A stretch of DNA of 64,000 nucleotides from Mesorhizobium sp. SOD10 (GCA_000824805.1 CCNA01000026.1:1-64000); one strand, 5' to 3'; shown: positions 50,891 to 60,315, counted from the stretch's first letter. Made by a program: numbers and translations. The notes: generated by a model not told the origin, from the letters alone.

Positions 50891-51949
50891 ATGACCCAGC
50901 CTTCGCGCCTCGCCATCGTCCCCTTCGTCAGCGTCGACCGCATGATGAAGCTCGTGCTCGCCATCGGCGTCGAACGTTTCCTCACCGAGCTCGCCGCCTA
51001 TATCGAGGAGGATTTCCGCCGCTGGGAGCTGTTCGACAAGACGCCGCGCGTCGCCTCACACAGCCATGACGGCGTCATCGAGCTGATGCCGACCAGCGAC
51101 GGCAAGATGTATGGCTTCAAATATGTCAACGGCCATCCGAAGAACATGCGCGAGGGCCGCCAGACCGTCACCGCCTTCGGCGTGCTCGCCGATGTCGGCT
51201 CCGGCTATCCGATGCTGCTCACCGAAATGACGATCCTGACGGCGCTGCGTACCGCCGCCACCTCGGCGGTAGCGGCAAAATACCTGGCGCCCAAGGGCTC
51301 GCGCGCCATGGCCATCATCGGCAACGGCGCCCAATCCGAATTCCAGGCCATCGCCTTCAAGGCCTTGCTCGGCATCGACCGGCTGCGGCTCTACGACATC
51401 GACCGCCAAGCCTCCGAAAAATGCGCCCGCAACCTCGCCGGCAAAGGTTTTGACATCACCATCTGCGCGACCGGGCAGGACGCGGTGGAAGGCGTCGACA
51501 TCATCACCACGGTGACGGCCGACAAGCAGTACGCCACGATCCTCACCGACAACATGGTCGGCTCCGGCGTCCACATCAACGCGGTCGGCGGCGACTGCCC
51601 GGGCAAGACGGAGCTGCACCGCGAGATCCTGTTGCGCTCCGACATCTTCGTCGAGTTCCCGCCGCAGACGCGCATCGAGGGCGAGATCCAGCAGCTCGAC
51701 GCCGACCATCCGGTGACCGAGCTGTGGCAGGTGGTGACCGGCCAGGCGCCCGGCCGCAAGGCGCCGGAACAGATCACGCTGTTCGATTCCGTCGGCTTCG
51801 CCACCGAGGATTTTTCCGCGCTGCGCTACGTCCGCGACCAGCTCCAGGCCACCGGCCTCTATGAAGAGCTCGACCTGCTCGCCGACCCCGACGAGCCGCG
51901 CGACCTGTTCGGCATGCTGGAGAGGGCGGCCATGCAGCCGGCGGCGTGA
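50891..51949 (+). CDS. Ornithine cyclodeaminase
   Basis: 352 residues. It converts ornithine to proline and ammonia with NAD+ as a recycled cofactor. The Rossmann part has AIIGNGAQSEFQAIAFKALL (about residues 137-156), and the family's catalytic Asp lies in the INAVGGDCPGKTEL segment. The sequence matches ornithine cyclodeaminase/mu-crystallin proteins over its full length. It is co-transcribed with arginase (2-base gap), a standard rhizobial arginine catabolism pair. Confidence 0.94.
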   Translation: MTQPSRLAIVPFVSVDRMMKLVLAIGVERFLTELAAYIEEDFRRWELFDKTPRVASHSHDGVIELMPTSDGKMYGFKYVNGHPKNMREGRQTVTAFGVLADVGSGYPMLLTEMTILTALRTAATSAVAAKYLAPKGSRAMAIIGNGAQSEFQAIAFKALLGIDRLRLYDIDRQASEKCARNLAGKGFDITICATGQDAVEGVDIITTVTADKQYATILTDNMVGSGVHINAVGGDCPGKTELHREILLRSDIFVEFPPQTRIEGEIQQLDADHPVTELWQVVTGQAPGRKAPEQITLFDSVGFATEDFSALRYVRDQLQATGLYEELDLLADPDEPRDLFGMLERAAMQPAA

Positions 51950-51954
51950 GCCTT

Positions 51955-52012
51955 TCCCTTCTCCCCGTTTCACGGGGAGAAGGTGCCCGAAGGGCGGATG
52001 AGGGGCGGCGCC
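51955..52012. repeat. RIME-like palindromic repeat
   Basis: CCTTCTCCCCGTTTCACGGGGAGAAGG hairpin (given as CTTCTCCCCGT / ACGGGGAGAAG arms) with the CCGAAGGGCGGATGAGGGGC tail seen inverted at 21487. It also lies directly after the ornithine cyclodeaminase stop and may stop transcription. Confidence 0.75.
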
Positions 52013-52032
52013 CGCGTTGATGATGCTGGCAC

Positions 52033-53034
52033 CTACTGCCGCCGCGCCGCGCAGCTTTCCCGTTCAACCAGCACCGGCGCCAGCACCTCGCGCCTTGACG
52101 GTGCCGCCGGTTCGCCCAGCCTCTCGAGCAGCAGGCTCACGGCCCGCGTGCCGATCTTTTCCACCGGCTGCGCGATCGTCGTCAGCGGCGGCCAGGTGGT
52201 AACGGCATAGGGGATGTCGTCGAAGCCGACCATCGAGATGTCGTCGGGAACCCGCAACCCGCGCGAGCGCAGCGCGGTGACGGCGCCCATCGCCATCAGG
52301 TCGTTGCAGGCGAACACCGCAGTGATTTCAGGCGCCTGCTCAATCAGCTGCTCCATCGCGAGGCGACCGCCGGCGAAATGGTAGTCGGAATCGACGATCG
52401 ACGAGGACGGCAGCTCGAGGCCTGCCTCTTTGAGCGCGCGCGCGAAGCCGCGCAGGCGGGCGGGACTGGAGCTCGAATCGCGCGGGCCGCCGATGACGCC
52501 TACTTTCTGGTGGCCGAGACCGGCCAGGTATTTGCCGGCGAGATAGCCGCCATGCTCGTGGTCGACCAGCACCGAATCGACGTTGACCGACTGGATCTCG
52601 CGGTCGAGCAGCACCGCGGGCACGCTGGGCAGGAGGCGGGCGAACACGCGCGCATGGTCGGACGAGCCGGCGAAGATCAGCCCGTCGATCTGTTTGGCCA
52701 TCAGCACCGAGAGATAGCGCTCTTCCTTCTCGGCATTGCCGTCGGAGTTGCACAGGATCACCGTATAGCCGGAAACGAAGCCGGCATCCTCGATCTGCCG
52801 CGCGACGCTGGCGAAGAAAGGATTGGAATTGTCAGGCAGAAGCAGGCCGATGGTCTTGGTCTCGCCGCGCCTGAGGCTTCGCGCCACCGAGTTCGGGCTG
52901 TAGCGCAGCGCAGCGATCGCGGCGCGCACGCGCTCGGCGGTTTCCGGCTCGACATGGCGCGTGCGGTTCATAACATGCGAGACGGTGGCGACGGACACCC
53001 CCGCTTGGCGCGCGACATCGGCAATGGTCGTCAT
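52033..53034 (-). CDS. LacI-family sugar-responsive regulator
   Basis: 333 residues. The N-terminal headpiece TIADVARQAGVSVATVSHVM (3-22) with the hinge is typical. The effector domain resembles ribose-binding folds (TIGLLLPDNSNPFFASVARQ, VGVIGGPRD, MVGFDDIPYAVTTWPPLTTI). It is last in the importer operon and likely represses it by binding the palindrome at 56677-56702 until sugar is present. Confidence 0.94.
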   Translation of the reverse strand: MTTIADVARQAGVSVATVSHVMNRTRHVEPETAERVRAAIAALRYSPNSVARSLRRGETKTIGLLLPDNSNPFFASVARQIEDAGFVSGYTVILCNSDGNAEKEERYLSVLMAKQIDGLIFAGSSDHARVFARLLPSVPAVLLDREIQSVNVDSVLVDHEHGGYLAGKYLAGLGHQKVGVIGGPRDSSSSPARLRGFARALKEAGLELPSSSIVDSDYHFAGGRLAMEQLIEQAPEITAVFACNDLMAMGAVTALRSRGLRVPDDISMVGFDDIPYAVTTWPPLTTIAQPVEKIGTRAVSLLLERLGEPAAPSRREVLAPVLVERESCAARRQ

Positions 53035-53056
53035 GGCCCTGGTTCCCCGAGGTCTC

Positions 53057-54064
53057 CTACCGAATCTTCCGCAGCAGCCTCTCCCGATACGCGTCTAGGA
53101 TGACCGCGAGCACGATGACAAGGCCGATCACGATAGGTTTGAAATTGTCGCCGACCCCGAGCAGCTGCAATCCGGTGCTCAAGACCTGCAGGATGCAGGC
53201 GCCGACCAGCGTGCCGATGATCGAGCCCTTGCCACCGCTGAGGCTGGTTCCGCCGATGATGACGGCGGCGATCGCATTGAGCTCGTAGCCGACGCCGGCG
53301 ATCGGGCTGCCGATGTTGAGGCGCAGAAGATAGACCATGGCCGCGATGCCAGCGGTAAGCCCGCTGATGGTGAAGGCGGCGACCTTGTAGAAATCTGGAT
53401 TGTGGCCCGACAGCCGCACCGCCTCGTCATTGGTGCCGACGGCGAAGATCATGCGGCCGAAGACGGTGAAGCGCAGCACGAACCAGCCGGCCGCGATCAC
53501 CAGCACGGCGATCAGGAAGATCGAGGGCAGGAAGCCGCCGATGATGAGATTGCCGAAATCGACGAAACTCTGAGGCAGGCCGGTGATGGTCGAATTGTCG
53601 CTGACGACGCGGGCCGCGCCCGCCGCCATGTTGAGCATACCGAGCGTGACGATGAAGGACGGGATCTTCCAGCGCGTCGAGATCCAGCCGTTGAGGAAGC
53701 CGCACATCGCGCCCGTCGCCATGCAGGCGAGCAACGCCAGCGAGATCGCGACCGCCGGCGACAGGCTCTCGTTTATCATCACGGTGGCGCCGACCACGGT
53801 GCAGAGCGCCAGCACCGAGCCGACCGAAAGGTCGATGCCGCCGGTCAGGATGACGAAGGTCATGCCGGCCGCCAGCACGGTGTTGATGGCGATCTGCACG
53901 AAGATCTTCAGCGCGTTGCCGGACGTGGCGAAATAGGGCGCGGTGGCCGAGAAGAACAAGGTGATCAGCACCAGCGCCAAGAGCACGCCGGCGTCGCGCA
54001 CCAGGAAGCGCAGGAATTTTGCCCTTCCGGGTGAAACAGGCGCGGAAACGGTCGTCTCGCTCAT
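53057..54064 (-). CDS. Ribose-type sugar ABC transporter permease (RbsC-like)
   Basis: 335 residues with about ten membrane segments and the BPD_transp_2 signature (ILTGGIDLSVGSVLALCTVV, and GGTSLSGGKGSIIGTLVGAC near the end). The sugar is not known. Its ATG overlaps the stop of the ATPase gene (ATGA at 54061-54064). Read before LacI. Confidence 0.94.
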   Translation of the reverse strand: MSETTVSAPVSPGRAKFLRFLVRDAGVLLALVLITLFFSATAPYFATSGNALKIFVQIAINTVLAAGMTFVILTGGIDLSVGSVLALCTVVGATVMINESLSPAVAISLALLACMATGAMCGFLNGWISTRWKIPSFIVTLGMLNMAAGAARVVSDNSTITGLPQSFVDFGNLIIGGFLPSIFLIAVLVIAAGWFVLRFTVFGRMIFAVGTNDEAVRLSGHNPDFYKVAAFTISGLTAGIAAMVYLLRLNIGSPIAGVGYELNAIAAVIIGGTSLSGGKGSIIGTLVGACILQVLSTGLQLLGVGDNFKPIVIGLVIVLAVILDAYRERLLRKIR

Positions 54065-55560
54065 GGTCGCACATACTCCTGATAGGCGAGCGACAGGATG
54101 CGCTCCTGGTCGAATTCGGATCGCGGCACCTCGCCGACGATCCGGTTCTTGGAAAAGACGATGATGCGGTGGCACATGCCCATCAATTCAGGCAGGTCGG
54201 ATGACACCATGATGATGCCCTTCTGCTGCGCCGCCAGCATCCACAAAAGCTGATAGATCTCGCGCCGCGCGCCGATATCGACGCCGCGCGTCGGCTCGTC
54301 GAGGATCAGCGTCGAGGTGCCGCGGAACAGCCATTTCGCCAGCACCACCTTCTGCTGGTTGCCGCCGGAAAGGTTGCGCACCGCCTGCTCGATCGAGCTT
54401 GCCTTGACGCGCAGCTGGCCGACGAGGTCGTTGGCCGCGGCTGCCTCCGCGCGGCGGTTGAGCAGCCCATTGCGCGAGACTTTGCCGAGATCGGTGATGG
54501 TGATGTTCCTGTCGACGGCCATGTCGAGCAGCAGGCCCTGGCCCTTGCGGTCCTCGGTGAGCAGGCTCAAGCCATGCCGCACCGCATCCTTGGGCGCGGC
54601 GATCGCCACCGGCTTGCCGCCGATCTCGACGACGCCGTCGAGTTTCGGATCGGCGCCGAACAGCGCCCGCATCGCTTCGGTGCGGCCGCTGCCGACGAGC
54701 CCGGCGACGCCGAGGATCTCGCCATGGCGCACGGCGAAGGAAATCTCCGGAGTGGAAGCGTCGCGCTTCAGATTGGCGACGCGGAGCGCGACCTTGCCCG
54801 GCACGACCCTGGCGTCGAAGCCGTATTCGTCGGCAATGTCGCGGCCGATCATCATGCGCACCAGATCGGGCACGCCGAGGCCTTCGAGATCGCGCGTCGC
54901 GACCAGCCTGCCGTTGCGCAGCACCGTCACCCGGTTGCCGATCTCGAATACCTCATGCAGCCGGTGCGAGATATAGATGATGGTGACACCCCGGGCCTTC
55001 AGCCGCTTGATGATGGAAAACAGCCGCTCGATCTCGGGCGGCGTCAGCGTCGCCGTCGGCTCGTCCAGCACCAGGAGCTTCGAATCGTAGCTCAGCGCCT
55101 TGGCGATCTCGACCAGTTGCATCTGCGCGACGCCGAGCGCCTCGACGCGCGTGCGCGGATCGATGTCGAGACCGACTTCCTGGAGCAGGGCCACGGCGCG
55201 GCTGTTGAGCGCCTTGCGGTCGACGATGCCGAAGGCGCGGCGCGGCAGGCTTTCCAGCATCAGATTCTCGGCGATGCTGAGATAGGGCAGAAGGTTCAGT
55301 TCCTGGTGCACGATGCGAATGCCGCTCTGCTGCGCGTCGTGCGGGGTCTTCGGCTGGTAGGGCTGGCCGTTGAAGGCGATCGTGCCCGAGTCTGGCTGGT
55401 AGATGCCGGCCAGGAGCTTGATCAGCGTCGACTTGCCGGCGCCGTTCTCGCCCAGGATGATGTGGGTCTCGCCGCGCGCGATTCCCAGCGACACGTCGCT
55501 CAGGGCGACGGCGCCGGGAAAGATCTTTCCAACCCCTTCAAGGGAGAGAATCGCATCCAT
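54061..55560 (-). CDS. Sugar ABC transporter ATPase, two nucleotide-binding domains (RbsA-like)
   Basis: 499 residues. The first ATPase has LGENGAGKSTLIKLLAG (Walker A), and the second NLSGGNQQKVVLAKWL and LILDEPTRGVDIGARRE. Two tandem ABC domains are typical for the carbohydrate-uptake family 2. ATG 55560 is chosen over 55587 because it starts the conserved MDAILSLEGVGKIF. It is 127 bases after the binding-protein gene, with two hairpins in between. Confidence 0.94.
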   Translation of the reverse strand: MDAILSLEGVGKIFPGAVALSDVSLGIARGETHIILGENGAGKSTLIKLLAGIYQPDSGTIAFNGQPYQPKTPHDAQQSGIRIVHQELNLLPYLSIAENLMLESLPRRAFGIVDRKALNSRAVALLQEVGLDIDPRTRVEALGVAQMQLVEIAKALSYDSKLLVLDEPTATLTPPEIERLFSIIKRLKARGVTIIYISHRLHEVFEIGNRVTVLRNGRLVATRDLEGLGVPDLVRMMIGRDIADEYGFDARVVPGKVALRVANLKRDASTPEISFAVRHGEILGVAGLVGSGRTEAMRALFGADPKLDGVVEIGGKPVAIAAPKDAVRHGLSLLTEDRKGQGLLLDMAVDRNITITDLGKVSRNGLLNRRAEAAAANDLVGQLRVKASSIEQAVRNLSGGNQQKVVLAKWLFRGTSTLILDEPTRGVDIGARREIYQLLWMLAAQQKGIIMVSSDLPELMGMCHRIIVFSKNRIVGEVPRSEFDQERILSLAYQEYVRP

Positions 55561-55611
55561 GGGCAGGCAGCACCCTAAATCGCTCATGTCCGCGGCGATA
55601 GCGGCGCTCCG

Positions 55612-55684
55612 TCACCGCCGCCGGACCTACCGGCGGCGGTGATGAGACAAGCGCAACGCCGGAGGGAGTGCCGGCGGCTCCCTC
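55612..55684 (-). promoter_or_regulatory. Intercistronic hairpins between binding protein and ATPase genes
   Basis: A perfect 13-bp-arm hairpin TCACCGCCGCCGG / CCGGCGGCGGTGA (55612-55642, 5-base loop) and GAGGGAG / CTCCCTC (55662-55684, 9-base loop). On the minus strand these come just after the binding-protein gene and before the ATPase gene. Such hairpins usually protect the upstream mRNA and lower downstream expression. Confidence 0.75.
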
Positions 55685-55687
55685 GCC

Positions 55688-56653
55688 TCATGCGGTGATC
55701 AGCTTGATGTCGGTCTTGACCCAGCCGGAGAACTTCTCGCCGGCAAGCTCGCGCAGGCCGTAGTCGATGCCCATGGCCGCCATCTGCGCGCCATATTGCT
55801 CGACGGTGGCAAGCATCTTGCCGCTCTTCAGGAGCGGGCCGACGGCCGGGATGTTGTCGAAGCCGACGACCTTGATCTGACCCGATTTGCCGGCCGCGTC
55901 GATCGCCTTGACGACGCCGAGCGCCATCGAATCGTTCGCCGCCATCACGCCCTGGATATCCGGATGCTGGGTGAGGAAGTTGGTCATCAGCGTGTTGGCT
56001 TCCTCGGTCTCCCAATGCGCGGTCTTGGAATCGAGCAGGTCGAGGCCGTACTCCTTCACCGAATCGTCGAAGCCGAGCTTGCGCTGCTTGGCGTTGTCGG
56101 CTTCCGGATTGCCTTCGAGGATGACGACCTTGCCGCCCTTGCCCAGCGCTTTGCCCAGCGCATCGCCGGCGAGCTTGGCGCCCGCGCGGTTGTCCGGGCC
56201 GAAGAAGGCGAGGTCGATGCCCGCTTTCTTCTTGGCGTCCTCGTCGAGCGCCACGTCAATGTTGATGACCTTGATGCCGGCCTTCAGCGCCTTGGCGATC
56301 GGCGTGACCATGGCCTTCGAATCGGCCGGCGCCACGACGATGATATTGTAGTTCTGGGTGATGAAGTTCTCGATGGCGTCGACCTGGGCGGCGAAGTCGC
56401 GCTCGTCTTTCATGCCGACGGCGGCGAAATCGAACTTGTCCTTGTTCTTGGCCGCATACTCCTCCGCCCCGGCCTGCATCTGCTTGAAGAACTCGTTGGC
56501 CAGCGACTTCATCACCAGGCCGACCTTAGGCTTGTCGGCGGCAAAAGCCGGTCCAAGTGGCAGCGCCAGCGCGCCGGCGGCCAGCACGCTGGTCTTCAGA
56601 AACTGACGGCGCGAGAACGGGCCAAGCCCGTGCGTGTTCGGAATCTTGCTCAT
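55688..56653 (-). CDS. Sugar ABC transporter periplasmic binding protein (Tat signal)
   Basis: 321 residues. The signal peptide has SRRQFLK followed by a hydrophobic stretch (AAGALALPLGPAFA), a Tat-type exporter signal. The mature part is a type I periplasmic sugar-binding fold (KVGLVMKSLANEFFKQMQAG, GVMAANDSMALGVVKAIDAA, VVGFDNIPAVGPLLKSGKML). The sugar is unknown. It is first gene of the importer operon and lies just below a perfect 26-bp palindrome. Confidence 0.94.
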   Translation of the reverse strand: MSKIPNTHGLGPFSRRQFLKTSVLAAGALALPLGPAFAADKPKVGLVMKSLANEFFKQMQAGAEEYAAKNKDKFDFAAVGMKDERDFAAQVDAIENFITQNYNIIVVAPADSKAMVTPIAKALKAGIKVINIDVALDEDAKKKAGIDLAFFGPDNRAGAKLAGDALGKALGKGGKVVILEGNPEADNAKQRKLGFDDSVKEYGLDLLDSKTAHWETEEANTLMTNFLTQHPDIQGVMAANDSMALGVVKAIDAAGKSGQIKVVGFDNIPAVGPLLKSGKMLATVEQYGAQMAAMGIDYGLRELAGEKFSGWVKTDIKLITA

Positions 56654-56676
56654 TAGTCTCCTCCACTTGATTGAGC

Positions 56677-56702
56677 CGTAATCGGTTACGTAACCGATTA
56701 CG
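56677..56702 (-). promoter_or_regulatory. LacI-type palindromic operator
   Basis: CGTAATCGGTTAC followed by its exact reverse complement GTAACCGATTACG, a 26-bp perfect palindrome 24 bases before the binding-protein start. The LacI gene of the operon is the obvious candidate binder. Confidence 0.88.
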
Positions 56703-56800
56703 CTGGAGAGTAGAGCGCGGATTTGAAGAGTGTCAATATCAGGACGCGAGCTGCCGAGGGCGCCATTTGAAGTTGCGGCCTACACGTTTGCCTGAGAAGC

Positions 56801-56991
56801 TGGCGCTGCCCCTCATTGCCCTGCCGGGCATTTCTCCCCGTATAGTGACGGGGAGAAAGACGCCGTCGCCGTCGATTTCGCTATTCGCCGAGGTGCAAAG
56901 AGAAGTGTCGGCGTTGCGACTAGCCCCTTCTCCCCGTTCAACGGGGAGAAGATGCCGGCAGGCAGATGAGGGGCAGCGCCAGCGTCGGCAA
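56801..56991. repeat. RIME-like composite, two inverted halves
   Basis: Left half TGGCGCTGCCCCTCAT … CTCCCCGTA … GACGGGGAG and right half the reverse complement type with CTTCTCCCCGTT/AACGGGGAGAAG and ATGAGGGGCAGCGCCA. The halves surround about 60 unique bases. The gap 56654-57066 holds the operator, this element and nothing else I can support. Confidence 0.8.
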
Positions 56992-57066
56992 TTGACGCTC
57001 CGAGCCCATGGACCGTGTGATGTCAGGCGATTGCCCTATGGGCGGATTTATCGCCGAAACCGCCAA

Positions 57067-58086
57067 TCACCGCCACCCCAGCGCCGGCGCGACGTGCCTC
57101 AGGATCGACTCGATGACATGGGCGTTGTAGTCGACGCCCAACTGATTAGGCACGGTGAGCAGCAGCGTGTCGGCCTCGGCGATCGCCTCGTCCTGCCTGA
57201 GCTGTTCCACCAGCTTGTCCGGCTCGGCGGCATAGGTGCGGCCGAACACGGCGCGCTTTTCCGGCTCGATATAGCCAAAGTGGTCCTCGCCCTCGCTGCC
57301 GCCGAAATAGGCGCGGTCCATGTCGTTGACGAGGGCAAAGATGCTGCGGCTGACGGAGACGCGCGGCTCCCTTGTGTGGCCGGCTTCCTTCCAGGCGGCG
57401 CGGTAGGCTCTTATCTGCTTGGCTTGCTGGACATGCAGCGGCTCGCCGGTCTCGTCGAATTTCAGCGTCGAGCTTTGCAGATTCATGCCGAGCTTGGCCG
57501 CCCAGACCGCGGTGGCGTCGGTGGCCGCGCCCCACCAGATGCGCTCGCGCAAGCCCGCCGAGAAGGGTTCCAGCCTGAGCAGGCCGGGCGGATTGGGGAA
57601 CATCGGCCGCGGATTAGGCTGGGCAAAGCCTTCGCCGCGCAGCAGGTCGAGGAAGATCTCCGAGTGCCGGCGCGCCATGTCGGCGTCGGTCTTGCCCTCT
57701 TCCGGCACATAGCCGAAATAGCGCCAGCCATCGATCACCTGCTCGGGCGAGCCGCGGCTGATGCCGAGCTGCAGACGCCCGCCGGCGATCAGGTCGGCAG
57801 CACCAGCATCCTCGGCCATGTAAAGCGGGTTCTCGTAGCGCATGTCGATGACGGCGGTGCCGAGCTCGATACGCCGAGTCTTGGCGCCCGCCGCGGCAAG
57901 CAGCGGGAAGGGCGAGGCGAGCTGCCGGGCAAAATGATGGACGCGGTAATAGGCGCCGTCGGCGCCGAGTTCCTCGGCCGCGACCGCGAGGTCGATCGAC
58001 TGCAAGAGCGCATCGGCGCCCGAGCGCGTGCCCGATTGCGGCGAGGGCGACCAATGCCCGAACGACAGAAATCCGATCTTCTTCAT
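57067..58086 (-). CDS. LLM-class flavin-dependent oxidoreductase
   Basis: 339 residues. Luciferase-like barrel: KKIGFLSFGHWSPSPQSGTR at the start, AVAAEELGADGAYYRVHHFA, and RLQLGISRGSPEQVIDGW. The pattern with NPPGLLRLEPFSAGLRERIW is common in monooxygenases of this class using FMNH2. The substrate is unknown. AGGAATGGAG precedes the ATG at 58086. It is divergent from the MurR/RpiR gene. Confidence 0.88.
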   Translation of the reverse strand: MKKIGFLSFGHWSPSPQSGTRSGADALLQSIDLAVAAEELGADGAYYRVHHFARQLASPFPLLAAAGAKTRRIELGTAVIDMRYENPLYMAEDAGAADLIAGGRLQLGISRGSPEQVIDGWRYFGYVPEEGKTDADMARRHSEIFLDLLRGEGFAQPNPRPMFPNPPGLLRLEPFSAGLRERIWWGAATDATAVWAAKLGMNLQSSTLKFDETGEPLHVQQAKQIRAYRAAWKEAGHTREPRVSVSRSIFALVNDMDRAYFGGSEGEDHFGYIEPEKRAVFGRTYAAEPDKLVEQLRQDEAIAEADTLLLTVPNQLGVDYNAHVIESILRHVAPALGWR

Positions 58087-58307
58087 GGCTCCATTCCTGC
58101 TGCAGCGGCCCATCGGCCGCTCGAACTCTTTGTAGCTCCAGCAGATAGCCAGGGCAGCGCCGCGATACAACGGACACCGAACGGATACAGACCGTCAATC
58201 GCCACGGGCCTAGGCATCCTGGCCCTGTCACACGGGTGTAATGAACATTTCGGAATGTCGGCGCCGTAGCGATCGCTACGAACCTTCCCGACGAATGGCC
58301 GGCCACC

Positions 58308-59210
58308 ATGACATCCGAAAATCCCGCCGACCGGCAAAGCGCCTTCGACGACCGCGTCGAGGCGGCGCTGGCAGCCCTGCCGCCGGCCGAACAGCGCATG
58401 GCGCGCTTCTTCGTCAGCCAGAAACAGGCGGTGCTGCTTGGATCGGCGGCCGAAATCGCCGCCCTTGCCGGCGCCAGCGACGCGACCGTGGTGCGCACCG
58501 CGCGCTCCCTCGGCTTCGACAGCCTGTCGGCGCTGCGCCAGGTGCTGCTCGCGGACCTGACCGGAACGGCCTCGCCCGGCAAGCGGCTGGCCCGCACCTT
58601 GCAGGAGACGGGCGGTGACAGTGCCTCGGCGCTGCGCCATGTCGTTGGCCTCCATGAAAGTGCGCTCGAGGCGCTGAAGCAGCCCGACATGGAAGCGGCC
58701 TTCGCCCACGCCGTCGACCTCCTGGCCGCCGCCCCCCGCCGGCACATTTTCGGCATCGGCCCGTCGGGCGCCATGGCCGAATACGCGGCCCTGCAATTCA
58801 ACAGGATCGGCCTGCCGAGCCGCGCGCTCTCGGTTTCCGGCGTCGCGCTCGCCGACCGTCTGCTGTGGCTGCAAAGCGGTGACGCCGTGCTGATGATGGC
58901 CTACGCGCCGCTTTACCGCGAGGTCGAGATCGTCCTCGACCAGGCCGGCCTGCATGAAGTGCCGGTGGTGCTGATCAGCGACAATCTCGGGCCGCTCGTC
59001 TCCGACAGGATCGCGGCCACGCTGCCGGTTCCGCGCGGCAAGGCCGACCACCTCGCCACCCATGGCGGCACCATGGTGCTCATCGAGGCAATGATCATCG
59101 CGCTCGCGGCAAAGGCCGGCGAGACCGCGTTCGACAGCCTGGACCGGCTGAGCAGCCTGCGCGGCGCGATCGACAAGGCATGGATAAAACGCGGGACGCG
59201 CAAGAAATAA
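58308..59210 (+). CDS. MurR/RpiR-family transcriptional regulator
   Basis: 300 residues. N-terminal HTH_6 domain: LAALPPAEQRMARFFVSQKQ, then EIAALAGASDATVVRTARSLG. A C-terminal SIS sugar-phosphate domain follows (HIFGIGPSGAMAEYAALQFN, then MMAYAPLYREVEIV). These regulators sense phosphorylated sugars or related compounds. It lies next to the iron-type ABC cassette, which it may control. The inverted repeat AGTAT-N10-ATACT at 59247-59266 lies before that cassette and may be a site. Confidence 0.92.
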   Translation: MTSENPADRQSAFDDRVEAALAALPPAEQRMARFFVSQKQAVLLGSAAEIAALAGASDATVVRTARSLGFDSLSALRQVLLADLTGTASPGKRLARTLQETGGDSASALRHVVGLHESALEALKQPDMEAAFAHAVDLLAAAPRRHIFGIGPSGAMAEYAALQFNRIGLPSRALSVSGVALADRLLWLQSGDAVLMMAYAPLYREVEIVLDQAGLHEVPVVLISDNLGPLVSDRIAATLPVPRGKADHLATHGGTMVLIEAMIIALAAKAGETAFDSLDRLSSLRGAIDKAWIKRGTRKK

Positions 59211-59294
59211 TCGCCGCTGACATAAAAGCGTCAGCTGAAGGCCACTAGTATAGAATTGGCAATACTCTGCCTTTCGAAACAACAGGAGAGCGAT

Positions 59295-60299
59295 ATGAAT
59301 ATGAAGATAACGCTTGGACTTGCGTTGGGTTTGACGGCTCTGTCCATCGCCGCGCCGGTATGCGCCGCCGACCTGGTGCTCTACGACGCGCTCGACTTCG
59401 CCGGTCCGGTCGCCAAGGCCTTCCAGGCCAAGACCGGGCTGACCGTCGACGTCGTCGAGCCCGGCAGCACCGGCGAGACGCTGGGCAAGATCGCCGCCGA
59501 GGGCAGCAACCCGCAATTCGATATTGTCTGGCTCGACGGCTCGGCCGTAATGGAGCGCATGGAGGCCGACCATGTGCTGCAGCCGGTGCCGGCCGAGGCC
59601 TATGACAAGATCGCCTGGACAGATCTCGGCAAGTCGCTGATCCCGCGGAGCCACGCCTTCCTGCCGACCGGCACCAGCACCACCGCGATCGAGGTCAACA
59701 CCAAGAAGGTCAAGGCCGACAAGATGCCGAAATCCTGGGCCGACCTTGAGGGCTTCGCCGGCAGCGTCGCCGCCAAGGACCCGAACCTTTCCGGCCCGGC
59801 CTATCAATGGCTGGCCGGCCTTTTCCAGACCAATGGCGTCGACGCCGGCAAGGAACTGCTCGCCAAGACGCTGACCAACAAGTCGCTCTCCGGCCTCTCC
59901 AGCGGCGGCAAGGTCAACAAGGCCGTGCTCACCGGCGACGCCGCGGTCGGCATCAACCAGGACAGTGCCATCTTCTCCAAGATCGCCGCCGGCGAGCCAG
60001 TCGTCGCCGTCTATCCGAGCGAAGGCTCGGTCTCGCTGCCGCAGGGCCTCGGCATCAGCGCCAAGACGCAGCACATGGACGCCGCGCGCAAATTCATCGA
60101 CTTCGTCACCAGCGCCGAGGGCCAGGCCGCGATGCAGAACGGCGACGACACCGATTTCTTCTTCATCCCGATCATCAAGGGCGTGAATCCCAAGCCCGGC
60201 CGCGAGACCAACATCGCCTACACCCATCTCGACGACGCGACCGCCTCGGCGCACGAGACGGAGTGGAAGCAGTGGTACAAGGAAAAATTCGTCCAGTGA
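59295..60299 (+). CDS. ABC transporter periplasmic binding protein (iron/thiamine/phosphonate type)
   Basis: 334 residues. Signal peptide ending APVCAADLVLYDAL; the mature protein is a type II periplasmic binding fold (FQAKTGLTVDVVEPGSTGET, then MPKSWADLEGFAGSVAAKDP). This subfamily includes Fbp, ThiB and 2-aminoethylphosphonate-binding proteins. I see no Tyr pair typical of Fe3+ sites with confidence, so the substrate is undecided. AGGAGAGCG precedes the ATG. First gene of a three-gene importer. Confidence 0.92.
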   Translation: MNMKITLGLALGLTALSIAAPVCAADLVLYDALDFAGPVAKAFQAKTGLTVDVVEPGSTGETLGKIAAEGSNPQFDIVWLDGSAVMERMEADHVLQPVPAEAYDKIAWTDLGKSLIPRSHAFLPTGTSTTAIEVNTKKVKADKMPKSWADLEGFAGSVAAKDPNLSGPAYQWLAGLFQTNGVDAGKELLAKTLTNKSLSGLSSGGKVNKAVLTGDAAVGINQDSAIFSKIAAGEPVVAVYPSEGSVSLPQGLGISAKTQHMDAARKFIDFVTSAEGQAAMQNGDDTDFFFIPIIKGVNPKPGRETNIAYTHLDDATASAHETEWKQWYKEKFVQ

Positions 60300-60315
60300 C
60301 CGTGCTCGCCAGGCA

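Noticed and set aside
56801..56991. CRISPR array made of the palindromic halves
   Set aside because: Only two inverted copies are present, with no regular spacers and no cas genes nearby.
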